Shown: positions 1 to 10,479, counted from the first letter of the stretch. The stretch: DNA of 22,535 nucleotides from Candidatus Shapirobacteria bacterium UBA2283 (GCA_002345725.1 DDWP01000053.1:1-22535); one strand, 5' to 3'. Program-made: numbers and translations. Notes: generated by a model not told the origin, from the sequence alone.

Positions 1-3000
1 AACGGCTTAAGTCTGACAGGAAATGTCCTTAGCCTTGGTGGCACACTCACCCAAGATACTCGTCTAAATATCGGCAACACCGAAGTTATGTTCTTTAAGT
101 ATTCAAATGGAAATGTCGGTATTGGGACTACTAACCCATCAGAAAAACTAGACCTTGGAAGCGGTAATTTAACAACCACTGGACAACTCATTTCAAAAAG
201 CGGATCACACGGACTAAGTATCCGTAATTCTGGAAACAGTGAAATTATTTATACTAATCTCAATGGTGGTAGTGGCGAACTTAGCATCAAAAACTCATCT
301 TTCTCAGAGCGAGTAAAACTAAATTCAAACGGCAATAGCTACTTCAACGGAGGCAATCTCGGTGTTGGCACCGGTAGCCCTTCTTACAAATTAGACGTCC
401 AGAGCACGTCCACCACAAGTTCTGATGTCTTACATATAGAAAACAACGTCTCCACCGACGAAAGTTACGCAGGATTATTATTCAACGTAGGGTCTGGAAC
501 AGGATCCAATCAAGCCAGAATCGCCGCCGTCAAAAAAACCGGAACATATAGCCCTACCGATCTAGCTTTTTACATCCACCCAGATAGCCCAACGGCAATG
601 GTCGAAGCAGTGAGGATAAAAAATAATGGCTATCTCGGTATCGGCACCACCGCTCCTGAGGCAACTCTCGGAATTCAAGGTAATTTTGGCTCAAATACTA
701 ACATTGGTTTAGCATTAAGAGGCACCAACAGTAATGGTGCCGTAATCTCTCTCATTCAAAGCTCAGTTCAATCTTGGGGTATTGGCATGGGGTCGGGTAA
801 TACTAGACTATCTTTCTTTAACAATCGTTACCCCGGAAATGCTGGTACTGAAGTACTTGCAATTTCTGGCACAGGAGGTCTATCTCTAGGTTATTCTTAT
901 GCCACCGTCGACCCTGGAGCTGGCAATATGATTATCTCTGGCAATGTTGGTATCGGTACCACCAACCCTGCGGTCAAACTAGAAGTTGCCGGTGATATTA
1001 ATCTCACTGACAACACCAACGGAACACGTCTTACTATTGGAGGCAAATCCGGTACTGCTTGGCCATACTACATTGATACTAAAGCAGGAGATTATCTACA
1101 AATTCTATCCGCAAATTCTGGAGCAAGCCCATTTGTTATAGACTCGAATGGTAACATAGGTATCGGTAATACCAACCCCAACACCAAACTTTCAATATCC
1201 AATAACGTTGCCGCTGGCTTTCTTGATACTTACTCTGAATATCAACTCAGTCTTTATGACGGCGCTTCCGCAAGTTCTAGCTACGGTCTTGGTGTCAAAG
1301 GTAATACTCTTGTTTTAAATAGTGGTGCTGGAGCCTACAGCTTCGACCGCAGTGGTAATGCCACTACCATGTATATGAATACATCTGGTAATGTCGGTAT
1401 CGGTACCACCGCTCCTAATGGCAAACTCGACATCCAAGCTACTACCGATCAAAATCTTTTAATTCGCGGCAACCTTAACTTCACTGACGGAGTCAGTCTA
1501 TACTCCGTCAATACTGCCAACAGTGCAGTCCGCAGCATGGAGTTTGGTGCTAGCAAATACTATTTTGCTGGAGGCAATGTTGGTATTGGTAATACCAACC
1601 CAGCCGAAAAACTTCATGTTGAAGGATATTTAAGATCCGGAAACGCTTACTACGGCATGTCTGGTCAAGTTGCCAACGATTACAATATCGTCTCGAATGG
1701 AGATCAAGCATATCGTGTAGGACTTGGTACCAACAATGGAACAGGAAACATAGTATTTAAAACAGCCGCCTTTACTGTTGGCGACACAGAAAGAATGAGG
1801 ATTAGATATGACGGCAATGTTGGTATTGGCAACACCAATCCAGCTAACAAACTTGATGTCGTCACCAGTGCCAACGATGCCATTAAGGGAACCAACACTA
1901 GCACTGGAGCTGGCGTTATTGGTGTCAACACCAGTAGTGGAACCGCCGTCTATGCCTGGAACACCAGCACTGGTTATGCCCTCTACTGTCAAGCCACAGC
2001 TGCCAATAAGTGCGGTGGTAACCAAGCCTGGTACAATGCCTCCGATCGTCGTCTTAAAGAAAATATCGCTCCAATCACCAATTCTCTTAACAAAGTCATG
2101 GGGCTCCAAGGAGTCACCTACAACATGATCAACGATCCCAGCAAGACTCCCGTCATGGGTTTCATCGCCCAAGATGCTCTACCTTACGCCCCTGAAGTCG
2201 TCGGTCTCGATTCCGAAAGTGGTTATTATGGTATGCAAACCAGCCAACTTACCGCATTATTAGTTAATGCCACCCAAGAGCTCAACCACAAACTCACCGG
2301 CCTCTCCATCACCACCGAAGGTCAAGTTAACGTCGACTACAATATTTCCGAAGAGATTCTCGCCTCTCTTGGATACGTTGATTCCAAAAATGAAATCGAG
2401 TCAGCTATTTATTCTCACAAAATCAACACCGGCTTTATTAAAACTATCAACCTAGTTGCTCAAAACATTATTGCTGAAACCACCAAATCAAAAGTTGTCA
2501 AAACCGACACCATTGCTCCTCTTGACGACATTACTGACACCATCGTCATTGACGGCAACATCAAAGCCAAAGAAGCTTCTTTCTCCACTGTCTATGCTGA
2601 CAAAGTTATCAGCAAAGAAGGTGAATTCGGACAAATAATGACTGACAAAATCACTGCTCTTCGTGACGAAATCCGTGCCGCCATCGCTTCGACTGAAACT
2701 CCACAAGACGCAACGCCTTCGGCTATTCTGGCTGAATCATCGGGCTGGACTTATGACATTGCCACTTCCCAAGTCACTGTTACCGGCGATATGTCCCTCA
2801 CCGACAACATGGTTATCGGTTCCAAACTGATCGTTGTTGGCGACACTCAACTTGGCAACGCCTTTGTCACCGGTACCTTTACCGCTGGCGAGATTGCTAT
2901 AAAAGACAATTTCATCGAGACCACCAATACCGCTCTCTATATCCAACCCAGTGGTCTTGGCTCAGTTAACATTATGAATAATTCCCTAGTTATCGCTGAA

Positions 3001-3462
3001 AATGGTGAAGTAACCCTTAGTGGCAACCTCACTGTCGGTGGTAATGTCGGAGTCTCTGGTTCTCTCTTTGCCTCTCTTATAAATGCCGACGAAATAAACA
3101 CCAAGAAGATTAATGTCGCCACCGACAGCGCCTCTGCTCCAATTATCGCCGAATCCGGCTTTGCCCAACTCGCTACCAGCTCCGCCCAAGTTGACTCCAA
3201 TGCTGCTGCTGGTATTGCCACTCTCCCTGCTGGCAAAACCGAACTCATTATCAACAACAGCAAGATCACTCCCACTTCTATTATTTACCTCACCCCGGCT
3301 GGTTCCACCAACAATCAAGTTGTTTTTGTCAAATCAAAATACATTTGTGACAAGAACAATCCTGAGCTTGTCGAAGGATCACCTTGCAATTCTTCCTTCA
3401 CTATCGCTATCGACGAGGCTTTGACCCAAGACATCGACATCAACTGGTGGATCATCAACTAA
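1..3462 (+). CDS. Fibre-like surface protein with internal S74 chaperone domain (5'-partial)
   Basis: The frame is open from base 1, so the true start lies upstream; the first ATG is at 88. Numbered from base 1 there are 1153 residues. Residues about 35-625 are beta-rich with eight copies of a GNVGIGTTNP-like turn followed by a K-L-x-V strand, the pattern of phage tail fibres and bacterial trimeric adhesins. Residues 681-762 are an S74 intramolecular chaperone domain: SDRRLKENI holds the Ser681/Lys686 pair that drives self-cleavage in endosialidase relatives, and GYYGMQTSQLTALLVNATQEL is the usual helical end. S74 is normally C-terminal, but here about 390 more residues follow: a coiled, repetitive stretch and a final module (1071-1153) ending in NWWIIN, shared with the protein at 10480-11703. 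The next gene starts 27 bp downstream, suggesting an operon. The S74 call is solid. Surface display is inferred, and a prophage origin is less likely because no other phage genes are present. Confidence 0.9.
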   Translation, partial: NGLSLTGNVLSLGGTLTQDTRLNIGNTEVMFFKYSNGNVGIGTTNPSEKLDLGSGNLTTTGQLISKSGSHGLSIRNSGNSEIIYTNLNGGSGELSIKNSSFSERVKLNSNGNSYFNGGNLGVGTGSPSYKLDVQSTSTTSSDVLHIENNVSTDESYAGLLFNVGSGTGSNQARIAAVKKTGTYSPTDLAFYIHPDSPTAMVEAVRIKNNGYLGIGTTAPEATLGIQGNFGSNTNIGLALRGTNSNGAVISLIQSSVQSWGIGMGSGNTRLSFFNNRYPGNAGTEVLAISGTGGLSLGYSYATVDPGAGNMIISGNVGIGTTNPAVKLEVAGDINLTDNTNGTRLTIGGKSGTAWPYYIDTKAGDYLQILSANSGASPFVIDSNGNIGIGNTNPNTKLSISNNVAAGFLDTYSEYQLSLYDGASASSSYGLGVKGNTLVLNSGAGAYSFDRSGNATTMYMNTSGNVGIGTTAPNGKLDIQATTDQNLLIRGNLNFTDGVSLYSVNTANSAVRSMEFGASKYYFAGGNVGIGNTNPAEKLHVEGYLRSGNAYYGMSGQVANDYNIVSNGDQAYRVGLGTNNGTGNIVFKTAAFTVGDTERMRIRYDGNVGIGNTNPANKLDVVTSANDAIKGTNTSTGAGVIGVNTSSGTAVYAWNTSTGYALYCQATAANKCGGNQAWYNASDRRLKENIAPITNSLNKVMGLQGVTYNMINDPSKTPVMGFIAQDALPYAPEVVGLDSESGYYGMQTSQLTALLVNATQELNHKLTGLSITTEGQVNVDYNISEEILASLGYVDSKNEIESAIYSHKINTGFIKTINLVAQNIIAETTKSKVVKTDTIAPLDDITDTIVIDGNIKAKEASFSTVYADKVISKEGEFGQIMTDKITALRDEIRAAIASTETPQDATPSAILAESSGWTYDIATSQVTVTGDMSLTDNMVIGSKLIVVGDTQLGNAFVTGTFTAGEIAIKDNFIETTNTALYIQPSGLGSVNIMNNSLVIAENGEVTLSGNLTVGGNVGVSGSLFASLINADEINTKKINVATDSASAPIIAESGFAQLATSSAQVDSNAAAGIATLPAGKTELIINNSKITPTSIIYLTPAGSTNNQVVFVKSKYICDKNNPELVEGSPCNSSFTIAIDEALTQDIDINWWIIN
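3361..3378 (+). repeat. Short palindromic repeat inserted in frame (PELVEG type)
   Basis: CCTGAGCTTGTCGAAGGA, flanked by AT on both sides, gives 5-bp arms ATCCT and AGGAT around an 11-nt loop. It encodes PELVEG inside the C-terminal module of the fibre protein. The homologous module in the TPR protein lacks roughly 14 residues exactly here. I recognise the sequence from memory as a recurrent dispersed repeat in environmental genomes, which I could not check. Confidence 0.6.
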
Positions 3463-3489
3463 ATCTATATACTTAAATTATCAATTTTT

Positions 3490-6400
3490 ATGGTTCGGAA
3501 ACGTCTGAAAACAGCACTTAGAAAAAACCTCGCAAAATACCTGTTCTTAGGTATTTTCTCTATATCATTATTATATCCATTTTTTCCTACTTCTCCCCCA
3601 AAAAATACCTCTCAACCAATCAACTTTGAGTCATCTATTTTTTCCTCAGAAATCACTAGTTCCGTCAACGGTTTTTCAACTTCTTTAAATGTTAGTTCCA
3701 AAGGAGCCGACGTCTCTATCTCTCGTGATAAAAGCCAGATAAAATTTACCACTCCCCTTACCAATGCCTCAATTTCCCACTCCTTAAATGAAGTTACCTA
3801 TACAGTACCCAACAACAATATTGAGTTACGATACAAATTACTTGAAAACGGCCTAAAAGAAGACATCGTTCTCCATAAAATTCCCCAAGAAAATATTTTC
3901 AAAAGCAATCTTGTTACCAAAAACTTAACTCTTAAAAATTCATCAAATGGTACCCCTGTTTTCTATGACCTCGATGGTCAATATCAATTCCATATCCAAG
4001 CCCCATATGCCGTTGATGGACAAGGAAAGGTAACCTACGATCTAAAGTATCATCTTATTAACGACAAAGACGACATTGATAAATATATTCTTGCCCTGGA
4101 AATTGACACCGATTGGTTACATGACCCTTCTCGGATTCTGCCCATAACCATTGACCCCACTATCGTTCACGATACTATCTCAGAGTTTTCCGGTGGACAA
4201 TTCAATCGTGTTAAAGATATTGGCACCGGCGAAACAGCTCCAGAACTAGTTGCTTATTACCAAGAAAACACCTCCGATGCCCACACCGTTGGCCTCTGGC
4301 ACATAAACGAAACTTCTGGTACCACCGTCAAGGACAGTTCTGGCAATAACAACAACGGCACCGCCACCGGTACTACTATTGTCGATGGCATCCTCGATAA
4401 ATCAAGAAACTTCAATGGCGGTACCGACAACATCAACCTTGGAAACCCCGTCTCCCTACAAATGACTGGAAATCAAACCATCGAAATGTGGCTATACCCC
4501 ACCGATTATTCAGTCAGGCGCAATCCTTACGCCAAAGCCTATGGCGGTGAAGGCACCATTACCCACGAAACAAGTGGAGTCTTAAATTACTACTACGGTA
4601 GCGGCGGCGGCAATGCATCACCATATACCAGTTTTGGAACAAAATATAGCCTACCACTCAATCAATGGTCGCACGTTGCTATCGTCAGAGACATCACCAA
4701 TCAACAGTTAACTTGGTATGTTAACGGCAACATAACCAATCAAGTAGGTAACACCCAAACCGCTTCAGTAAGCTCACTCAACGCCTACATCGGCCAAGGA
4801 TACACCAACAACTACTCGGGAAAAATAGACGAAGTCCGCATTTCGAATATTGCCCGCTCTCCGGAAGAAATAAAAATGAGCGCCTCTCGTCGTCCTTACA
4901 GCGTCTACACCTCCCCCACCATTGACTACACCGACGATGTCTTTAGCTGGGACTCTTTTTCTTGGACAGAATTAGGAGTCGGGACCAGTGAAGGCGAAGC
5001 TCTCTACGATTCTACTGGCCTAATCGCCCACTGGGATTTTAACACTCTCGCATCATCTGTTCAAAATGTCGGAGGTACCTGTGGCTCAAGCTGTAACGGG
5101 TCTACTTACAGTTTCAACAACGCCGGTAACCCCGACGTTCCACCAGTAGCTGTCGGCGGAACCCTTTCAGTTATTGATGGCTACAACATCCATACCTTTC
5201 GTGGTGGTACTCACAGCCTCACTCTAACTCACAGCATTGGCTCTGTTGAAATGCTAGTTGTCAGCGGTGGAGGTGGAGGCGCCAACACTGGATCTGGTGG
5301 AGGTGCTGGTGGATATCAACACAGAATCAAATACGACGGTTTTATATACGGAGCTGGATCATATCCTATATCCGTTGGTGCAGGAGGTATCGGTGGCACT
5401 GCTACCTCAGCTAGTGGAACCAATGGAGGAGCTTCTCATCTCAGAGAACCAGGCGGAGGAACTATTTTTCAAGTTGTCGGTGGTGGAGGTGGAGTAAGTC
5501 ACGGCGGAGCCGCTGGCCAAAACGGAGCCAGTGGAGGCGGAGGGCCAATTCGCACTGCAGCACCCGCAGCACCAGGTGGAGGAAATTCCGGAAGCATAGG
5601 CACCTCTGGTGGTACAGGGTTGGTCGATGTTGGCTGGGTCGGAAATAGTGGCGGTGGAGGAGGTGCTGGAGCTCAAGGTAGTAATGGAGGCAACACTGCT
5701 GGATCAGGAAATGGTGGTATCGGACTTACCAACAGTATTACCGGCACTAATACTTATTATGCTGGAGGTGGAGGTGGTGGAGAAGTTAACGGAAATTTTG
5801 TCGGTGTCGGTGGTAGTGGTGGTGGAGGTAGTGCCGTTCTCAATGCAGCCGGAGGAAGTGGTACCGCCAACACAGGAGGTGGTGGTGCGGGGGGTAGCTA
5901 TAATGGTAGTTATTTTAATGGCGGTAATGGTGGATCCGGCATTACTGTCATCAAATATCCCAACACTTCATCAGGCTGGACTACTGATCGCAGATGGGGA
6001 CAATATGCAATGAAATTTGACGGAATCAACGATAGTATTGTTATCCCTGATCATCCAAGTACAAACTTCTATCAAACCAGTCCTTTTACCATTGAAACCT
6101 GGATCAAACTTAATTCTCTCCAAGATCAAGTTATTATTAATAAGCAACGTAACACTACCAATGAATTTATATATGCTCTACGTATCGGAACCTCTGGGAA
6201 GGCCACATTTGAAGTCAGCAAACAGAATGTCTCTAGTTCTACTGTTATGTCCAATAATTCACTTGAAACAGGCAAGTGGTATTTTATCGCTGCCACCAGT
6301 GATGGTACCAATATCAACCTTTATCTAAACGGCATCCTCCAAAATACCACCAGTATTGGATTTTCAGCATCAACCCAATCACTTGCCGACATTTACCTAG

Positions 6401-9400
6401 GTCAACTATATAACGATACCCAATATCTAAATGGTATTCTCGATTCAACCCGTATCTATTCTCGTACCCTTCCTCCACATGAAATCCTCAGCAACTACAA
6501 TTCCGGTAACATTGAATTTCAAACTCGAGTCGGCGATAGCTCCGATCCCAACGACGGCACTTGGGACAACTGGAATCCAATCACTAACGAAGCTATTATC
6601 CATTCGCTTGACACCGCCCCCGATTTCTCACCTGTCTCCTACTGGACTCTTAATGAATCTGTTGGTACTAGCATTACCGACTCTCGATCCACCAATCATG
6701 GCCGCACAGTCAACGCCACTATTACTACTGGCAAATTTGACATCGGCCGCTCTCTCGCCGGTACCGGTTATGTCTACATCCCCCACCACTCCTCGATCAG
6801 TTTTACCGGCAATTTTACTATCTCTGCCTGGGTCAATCCCACCACTAGTGGCAATCGTCAAATAATCTCCAAGACCGGAACTGGTGGCACTGGCGGTTTC
6901 GCTATGCTTGTTGGCAATATGGGGGAAGTCTTCTGTCGAACAGACAACGGAATTACTTGGACAGATTCATCTACTGCCTGGGGAGCTCTCCCTAGTTCCA
7001 CCGGATGGCACCACGTAGCTGCCGTTCGCAATGGCACTCAGTGTCGCATCTACATAGATGGTACCGATGTTACCAATGTTAGTAATACCCATACCACTGC
7101 CACAGCTAACACTCTTCCCCTAGTCATCGGTGCTCGATCCGACCTTAGTACCGAATTCTGGAATGGAGGTATCGACGAGGTTAGAGTTTACAATAAAGCC
7201 CTCTCTGCCACTCAAGTAGCTGCTCTCTACAACACCATTCCCACCTCTCTTTATTATTCCGGTTTTACCTCTGACCCAAATATCAAAATAGAAGGAACTA
7301 ATTCTCTAAAATTTCAAACTGGAGCCCTTAACGCTGATTCATCTACCATTGGATTATGGCACCTCGACGAGACCAGCGGTACCGGCGCCTATATCAAAGA
7401 CAGTAGTATCTACGGCAACCACAGCACCCCCACCGGTACCACCACAGTCAAAGGCATAAATGATCAAGGGAGAAATTTCAATGGAACCACCGACAGGATA
7501 AGTGCTAGCGATACCGGAGCATCAGGATCATTTACCGTTGAAGCCTGGATTAAACCAAATACTGTTTCAACTGCTATGGCCATTGCGGGAGAAAGATCTG
7601 CTACGACCCGAACCTGGGCTTTTTATGTCCGCCCTACAGGACAATTAGGGTTCACCTTAAATGGAGTAACCGACTATATTTCAACCGCCGCCGGACTAGC
7701 AGCAAATCAATGGCAACACGTTGCTGCCATAATCGATGGTACCTTCTTGAGGATCTACCGCAATGGCGATCTGATATACAGCACAACCATGGGGAATACT
7801 GTAGTAAATGATGCAACAACACTCGGGATAGGCTCAGCCAACGGTTCCAGTGCTTCAGGCCCATTTAGCGGTATTATTGATGAAGTACGCCTCTCTAATA
7901 TAGCCCGTTCTGCCAATGAAATTGCCGAAAGTTACCGTCTAGGTCGCCACCACTACCTCAACATACCCATCACCAGTTCCGATCTTTCGAATAAATTATC
8001 TCTACCATTCTATATTGCCGCCGACCGCCCCGGATCATATCTTTCCGCCACTATAGGTGAGTCAAATTACATCAACGGTCAACCAGACAACAATACCATT
8101 GGATTATGGAGACTCGATGACGATAAATACTTGGATAGTAGTGGTTCTAGCAATCACGGACTTAGTGAGTATTATGGTATGGCTTATGGAATCAGAAGTT
8201 CTAACCTTACCTTTATCGCCAACCAGTGGAACGGATCTGCCAACGACGGTGAACTTGATATAACCTGCACTGGTGGCGATGCTGCTTGCTATATTGTCAC
8301 CATAGATGGCATTACCCTCTCTACCCCCACCATCAACTACGGTGTTGCTATGATCGAAAATGCAGCACTTTCAGCTTTTGTTATGTATTCCCCTTCTCTA
8401 TCAGCACAAGGGATAACTGCATATACAAGCAACAGTAACCATTTTATTGGAGTTAGATATAACGGCACCACTTGGCAATACGACAATAATGTCAGTTGGG
8501 TAAACTTTACTCCCAACAGTTCCAACATTATAGTTGCTTCATTAACAACGGGCAATCCGACAATCACCAGTCTCATACAACTCAACCATCACCCCATATC
8601 CGCTCCCGGCAAGATCGGCAAATCCCGATATTTTAATGGTACAAACTATATTGCCAGCAACCTTTCCAGTGCCGCCAATGACCTATTTGCCCAATCTGGA
8701 GTCTCCTGGACAGTTGACGCCTGGTTCAAAAATCCAAGTGCTAATGCTACCAATCAAATGATTGTTGGTCGTGGCGGAGGTACCGGAGGATCAGCTACAT
8801 TTGGAATATACATAAACACTTCAGGAAACCTCGTCTCTAATTTACGTGGAGTCAACACCGTCCTAACTACTACTAATGTGTCCGACAATCTTTGGCATTA
8901 TATCGCCATCACTTGGGACGGGACAAATGCCCAAGCCTATCTAGACGGACAACAAATTTCTACGCCTGGTGTTGGCACCGCTGCCGTACAAACATACAAC
9001 GTCTATATGGGGGCTACCGCCAACGGCATTTCAAACTTCTTTACTGGCTATATCGACGAAATACATATCAGTAATATTGCGCGTTCTGCCGAAGAAATTC
9101 GTCAAGCCTACAGTATTAGTACCCGCACCCATCAAATTACTATCGACTTCGCCGCCAAACTAGTTAGCAGCAACTTAGTTGTCGGCTCCACAGATTATTC
9201 TTTTAATATAGATACTATTGCTTATGGCTTAGGTACCAGTGCCAGTTCCCTTTATCTTGGTGACAAAATAATAATTCAAGAAAACATTGGTGGTACTGAA
9301 TTCACCACCCAAGGAACTGTTAACTCAATTAACAGCAGTTCCGGAGCCGTCACTGTCTCTTCTTGGGATGCCGGTTCATCTTTTCCATCAGGTGGATTCA

Positions 9401-10413
9401 CCGCTAACGCTACCGTTTTCAAATGGCAACGAGAATACTTTCCTATCACTTCATCGATCAGCACCGACAGAAACGCTTCCAATCTATTTACTCTCTTCCT
9501 CAATAATGGTCATGAAGGCAGAAAGATCTGGATAGATGATATTCGTTCCGCCGGATCTTATCTAACCAATAACATTGGCTCTACTGTTACCTCAGCTACA
9601 GGCAAACGTTATTTCCAGTATCGTGCTATTTTTACCAGTCATGACTACACCGTCTCTTCATCTCTCACTCAAGTTGGAATCGACTATACCATGAATCAAC
9701 CACCAAATACTCCTGTTCTAATTAGTCCTACGACTGCTTCTGCCAACCAGTCACTTACTCCCACACTCAAAACAGTCGCCACTGATTATAATAATGACGC
9801 ACTTCAGTATGAGATCAAGATGTGTACCAATCGTAGTATGACCAATAGTTGTATCACATTTGATCAAACGGTTTCCAACATCGGCTGGAGTGGCATGAAT
9901 GTTGGAACATCTGCTTATTCTTCTGGAACGACTGCCACCTACATCATTCCTGTCGGATCTTCACTTGCTTACAACACCACCTATTTCTGGAAAACCAGAG
10001 CCATTGACCCTTTAGGTAGCGACACCTGGAGTAATACCCAGACAGACGCCTTCTACTTTTCTACCGACACTACTCCCAAACAACCAACCTCATGTATTAT
10101 CGACCAGACCACCTATCCTGGTTCTTACGTATTCAAATGGACAGACACTTCTTCCGATGAATCAGGTTTTGAAGTCTACCGTGTAAAAAATGGCAGTAGT
10201 ACTCTCCTCACCACCACCGCCCCCGATGCCAGTTCCTATACTGACAATGATGTCCAGGCAAACAATACCTATGCCTACCGTGTTCGCAGCAAGAAAACCG
10301 CGGTCGGAGGTACCATCGCCTATTCCGACTATTGCGATACTTCCCAACTCTCACCAAACACCGGCAACACCCTGTTCGAAGGACTCCGCCTTGAAGGCCT
10401 ACAGCTCGAATAA
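3490..10413 (+). CDS. Giant cell-surface protein with LamG, glycine-rich and FN3 domains
   Basis: 2307 residues. An N-terminal basic stretch and hydrophobic segment (about 15-32) look like a signal anchor. Residues 40-230 form a beta-rich region ending ITIDPT, as seen before repeats in large secreted bacterial proteins. Five LamG/concanavalin-like domains follow: 267-470, 510-1003, 1049-1252, 1286-1490 and 1536-1880. Each starts with a GLWHxxE-like strand and ends with (I)DEVRISNIAR-like motifs. The second is split by a glycine-rich domain (about 556-825). The fifth is split by about 145 residues (1558-1703). Residues 1884-2066 are unassigned beta-rich sequence, and two FN3-like domains (2070-2185, 2198-2290) close the protein. 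LamG domains commonly bind glycans or proteins, so an adhesin role is inferred. No catalytic motif was seen. The preceding gene ends 27 bp upstream. No clear Shine-Dalgarno precedes the ATG. Confidence 0.92.
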   Translation: MVRKRLKTALRKNLAKYLFLGIFSISLLYPFFPTSPPKNTSQPINFESSIFSSEITSSVNGFSTSLNVSSKGADVSISRDKSQIKFTTPLTNASISHSLNEVTYTVPNNNIELRYKLLENGLKEDIVLHKIPQENIFKSNLVTKNLTLKNSSNGTPVFYDLDGQYQFHIQAPYAVDGQGKVTYDLKYHLINDKDDIDKYILALEIDTDWLHDPSRILPITIDPTIVHDTISEFSGGQFNRVKDIGTGETAPELVAYYQENTSDAHTVGLWHINETSGTTVKDSSGNNNNGTATGTTIVDGILDKSRNFNGGTDNINLGNPVSLQMTGNQTIEMWLYPTDYSVRRNPYAKAYGGEGTITHETSGVLNYYYGSGGGNASPYTSFGTKYSLPLNQWSHVAIVRDITNQQLTWYVNGNITNQVGNTQTASVSSLNAYIGQGYTNNYSGKIDEVRISNIARSPEEIKMSASRRPYSVYTSPTIDYTDDVFSWDSFSWTELGVGTSEGEALYDSTGLIAHWDFNTLASSVQNVGGTCGSSCNGSTYSFNNAGNPDVPPVAVGGTLSVIDGYNIHTFRGGTHSLTLTHSIGSVEMLVVSGGGGGANTGSGGGAGGYQHRIKYDGFIYGAGSYPISVGAGGIGGTATSASGTNGGASHLREPGGGTIFQVVGGGGGVSHGGAAGQNGASGGGGPIRTAAPAAPGGGNSGSIGTSGGTGLVDVGWVGNSGGGGGAGAQGSNGGNTAGSGNGGIGLTNSITGTNTYYAGGGGGGEVNGNFVGVGGSGGGGSAVLNAAGGSGTANTGGGGAGGSYNGSYFNGGNGGSGITVIKYPNTSSGWTTDRRWGQYAMKFDGINDSIVIPDHPSTNFYQTSPFTIETWIKLNSLQDQVIINKQRNTTNEFIYALRIGTSGKATFEVSKQNVSSSTVMSNNSLETGKWYFIAATSDGTNINLYLNGILQNTTSIGFSASTQSLADIYLGQLYNDTQYLNGILDSTRIYSRTLPPHEILSNYNSGNIEFQTRVGDSSDPNDGTWDNWNPITNEAIIHSLDTAPDFSPVSYWTLNESVGTSITDSRSTNHGRTVNATITTGKFDIGRSLAGTGYVYIPHHSSISFTGNFTISAWVNPTTSGNRQIISKTGTGGTGGFAMLVGNMGEVFCRTDNGITWTDSSTAWGALPSSTGWHHVAAVRNGTQCRIYIDGTDVTNVSNTHTTATANTLPLVIGARSDLSTEFWNGGIDEVRVYNKALSATQVAALYNTIPTSLYYSGFTSDPNIKIEGTNSLKFQTGALNADSSTIGLWHLDETSGTGAYIKDSSIYGNHSTPTGTTTVKGINDQGRNFNGTTDRISASDTGASGSFTVEAWIKPNTVSTAMAIAGERSATTRTWAFYVRPTGQLGFTLNGVTDYISTAAGLAANQWQHVAAIIDGTFLRIYRNGDLIYSTTMGNTVVNDATTLGIGSANGSSASGPFSGIIDEVRLSNIARSANEIAESYRLGRHHYLNIPITSSDLSNKLSLPFYIAADRPGSYLSATIGESNYINGQPDNNTIGLWRLDDDKYLDSSGSSNHGLSEYYGMAYGIRSSNLTFIANQWNGSANDGELDITCTGGDAACYIVTIDGITLSTPTINYGVAMIENAALSAFVMYSPSLSAQGITAYTSNSNHFIGVRYNGTTWQYDNNVSWVNFTPNSSNIIVASLTTGNPTITSLIQLNHHPISAPGKIGKSRYFNGTNYIASNLSSAANDLFAQSGVSWTVDAWFKNPSANATNQMIVGRGGGTGGSATFGIYINTSGNLVSNLRGVNTVLTTTNVSDNLWHYIAITWDGTNAQAYLDGQQISTPGVGTAAVQTYNVYMGATANGISNFFTGYIDEIHISNIARSAEEIRQAYSISTRTHQITIDFAAKLVSSNLVVGSTDYSFNIDTIAYGLGTSASSLYLGDKIIIQENIGGTEFTTQGTVNSINSSSGAVTVSSWDAGSSFPSGGFTANATVFKWQREYFPITSSISTDRNASNLFTLFLNNGHEGRKIWIDDIRSAGSYLTNNIGSTVTSATGKRYFQYRAIFTSHDYTVSSSLTQVGIDYTMNQPPNTPVLISPTTASANQSLTPTLKTVATDYNNDALQYEIKMCTNRSMTNSCITFDQTVSNIGWSGMNVGTSAYSSGTTATYIIPVGSSLAYNTTYFWKTRAIDPLGSDTWSNTQTDAFYFSTDTTPKQPTSCIIDQTTYPGSYVFKWTDTSSDESGFEVYRVKNGSSTLLTTTAPDASSYTDNDVQANNTYAYRVRSKKTAVGGTIAYSDYCDTSQLSPNTGNTLFEGLRLEGLQLE

Positions 10414-10420
10414 CACCAAA

Positions 10421-10476
10421 TCAATTGACAATTGCAAACTACTAATTGATAACTCGTAACTGATAACTGATAATTA
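10421..10476. repeat. Heptanucleotide tandem array (8 degenerate units)
   Basis: From 10421 the spacer splits without gaps into eight 7-bp units of consensus (A/T)YAAYTG, drifting from CAATTG-type to TAACTG-type units. It fills almost the whole gap between the giant surface protein and the TPR gene, and it contains the putative promoter of the latter. Confidence 0.85.
10446..10474 (+). promoter_or_regulatory. Putative leaderless promoter of the TPR gene
   Basis: TTGATA (10446-10451), a 17-nt spacer and GATAAT (10469-10474), each 5/6 to the sigma-70 consensus, lie 5 nt before the ATG at 10480. The expected start of transcription falls on or next to the start codon. No Shine-Dalgarno is present. 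Both boxes are built from the heptamer array. Confidence 0.5.
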
Positions 10477-10479
10477 AAT

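Noticed and set aside
5258..6013. Overlapping ORFs in other frames of the glycine-rich region
   Set aside because: They are shadows of the GGN-rich codons, with Val/Glu- or Ser/Thr-biased low-complexity products.
1..10413. Prophage, based on tail-fibre-like repeats and S74 domain
   Set aside because: No capsid, terminase, portal, integrase or lysis genes. The neighbours are surface and envelope genes, and such fibre proteins occur in CPR chromosomes.
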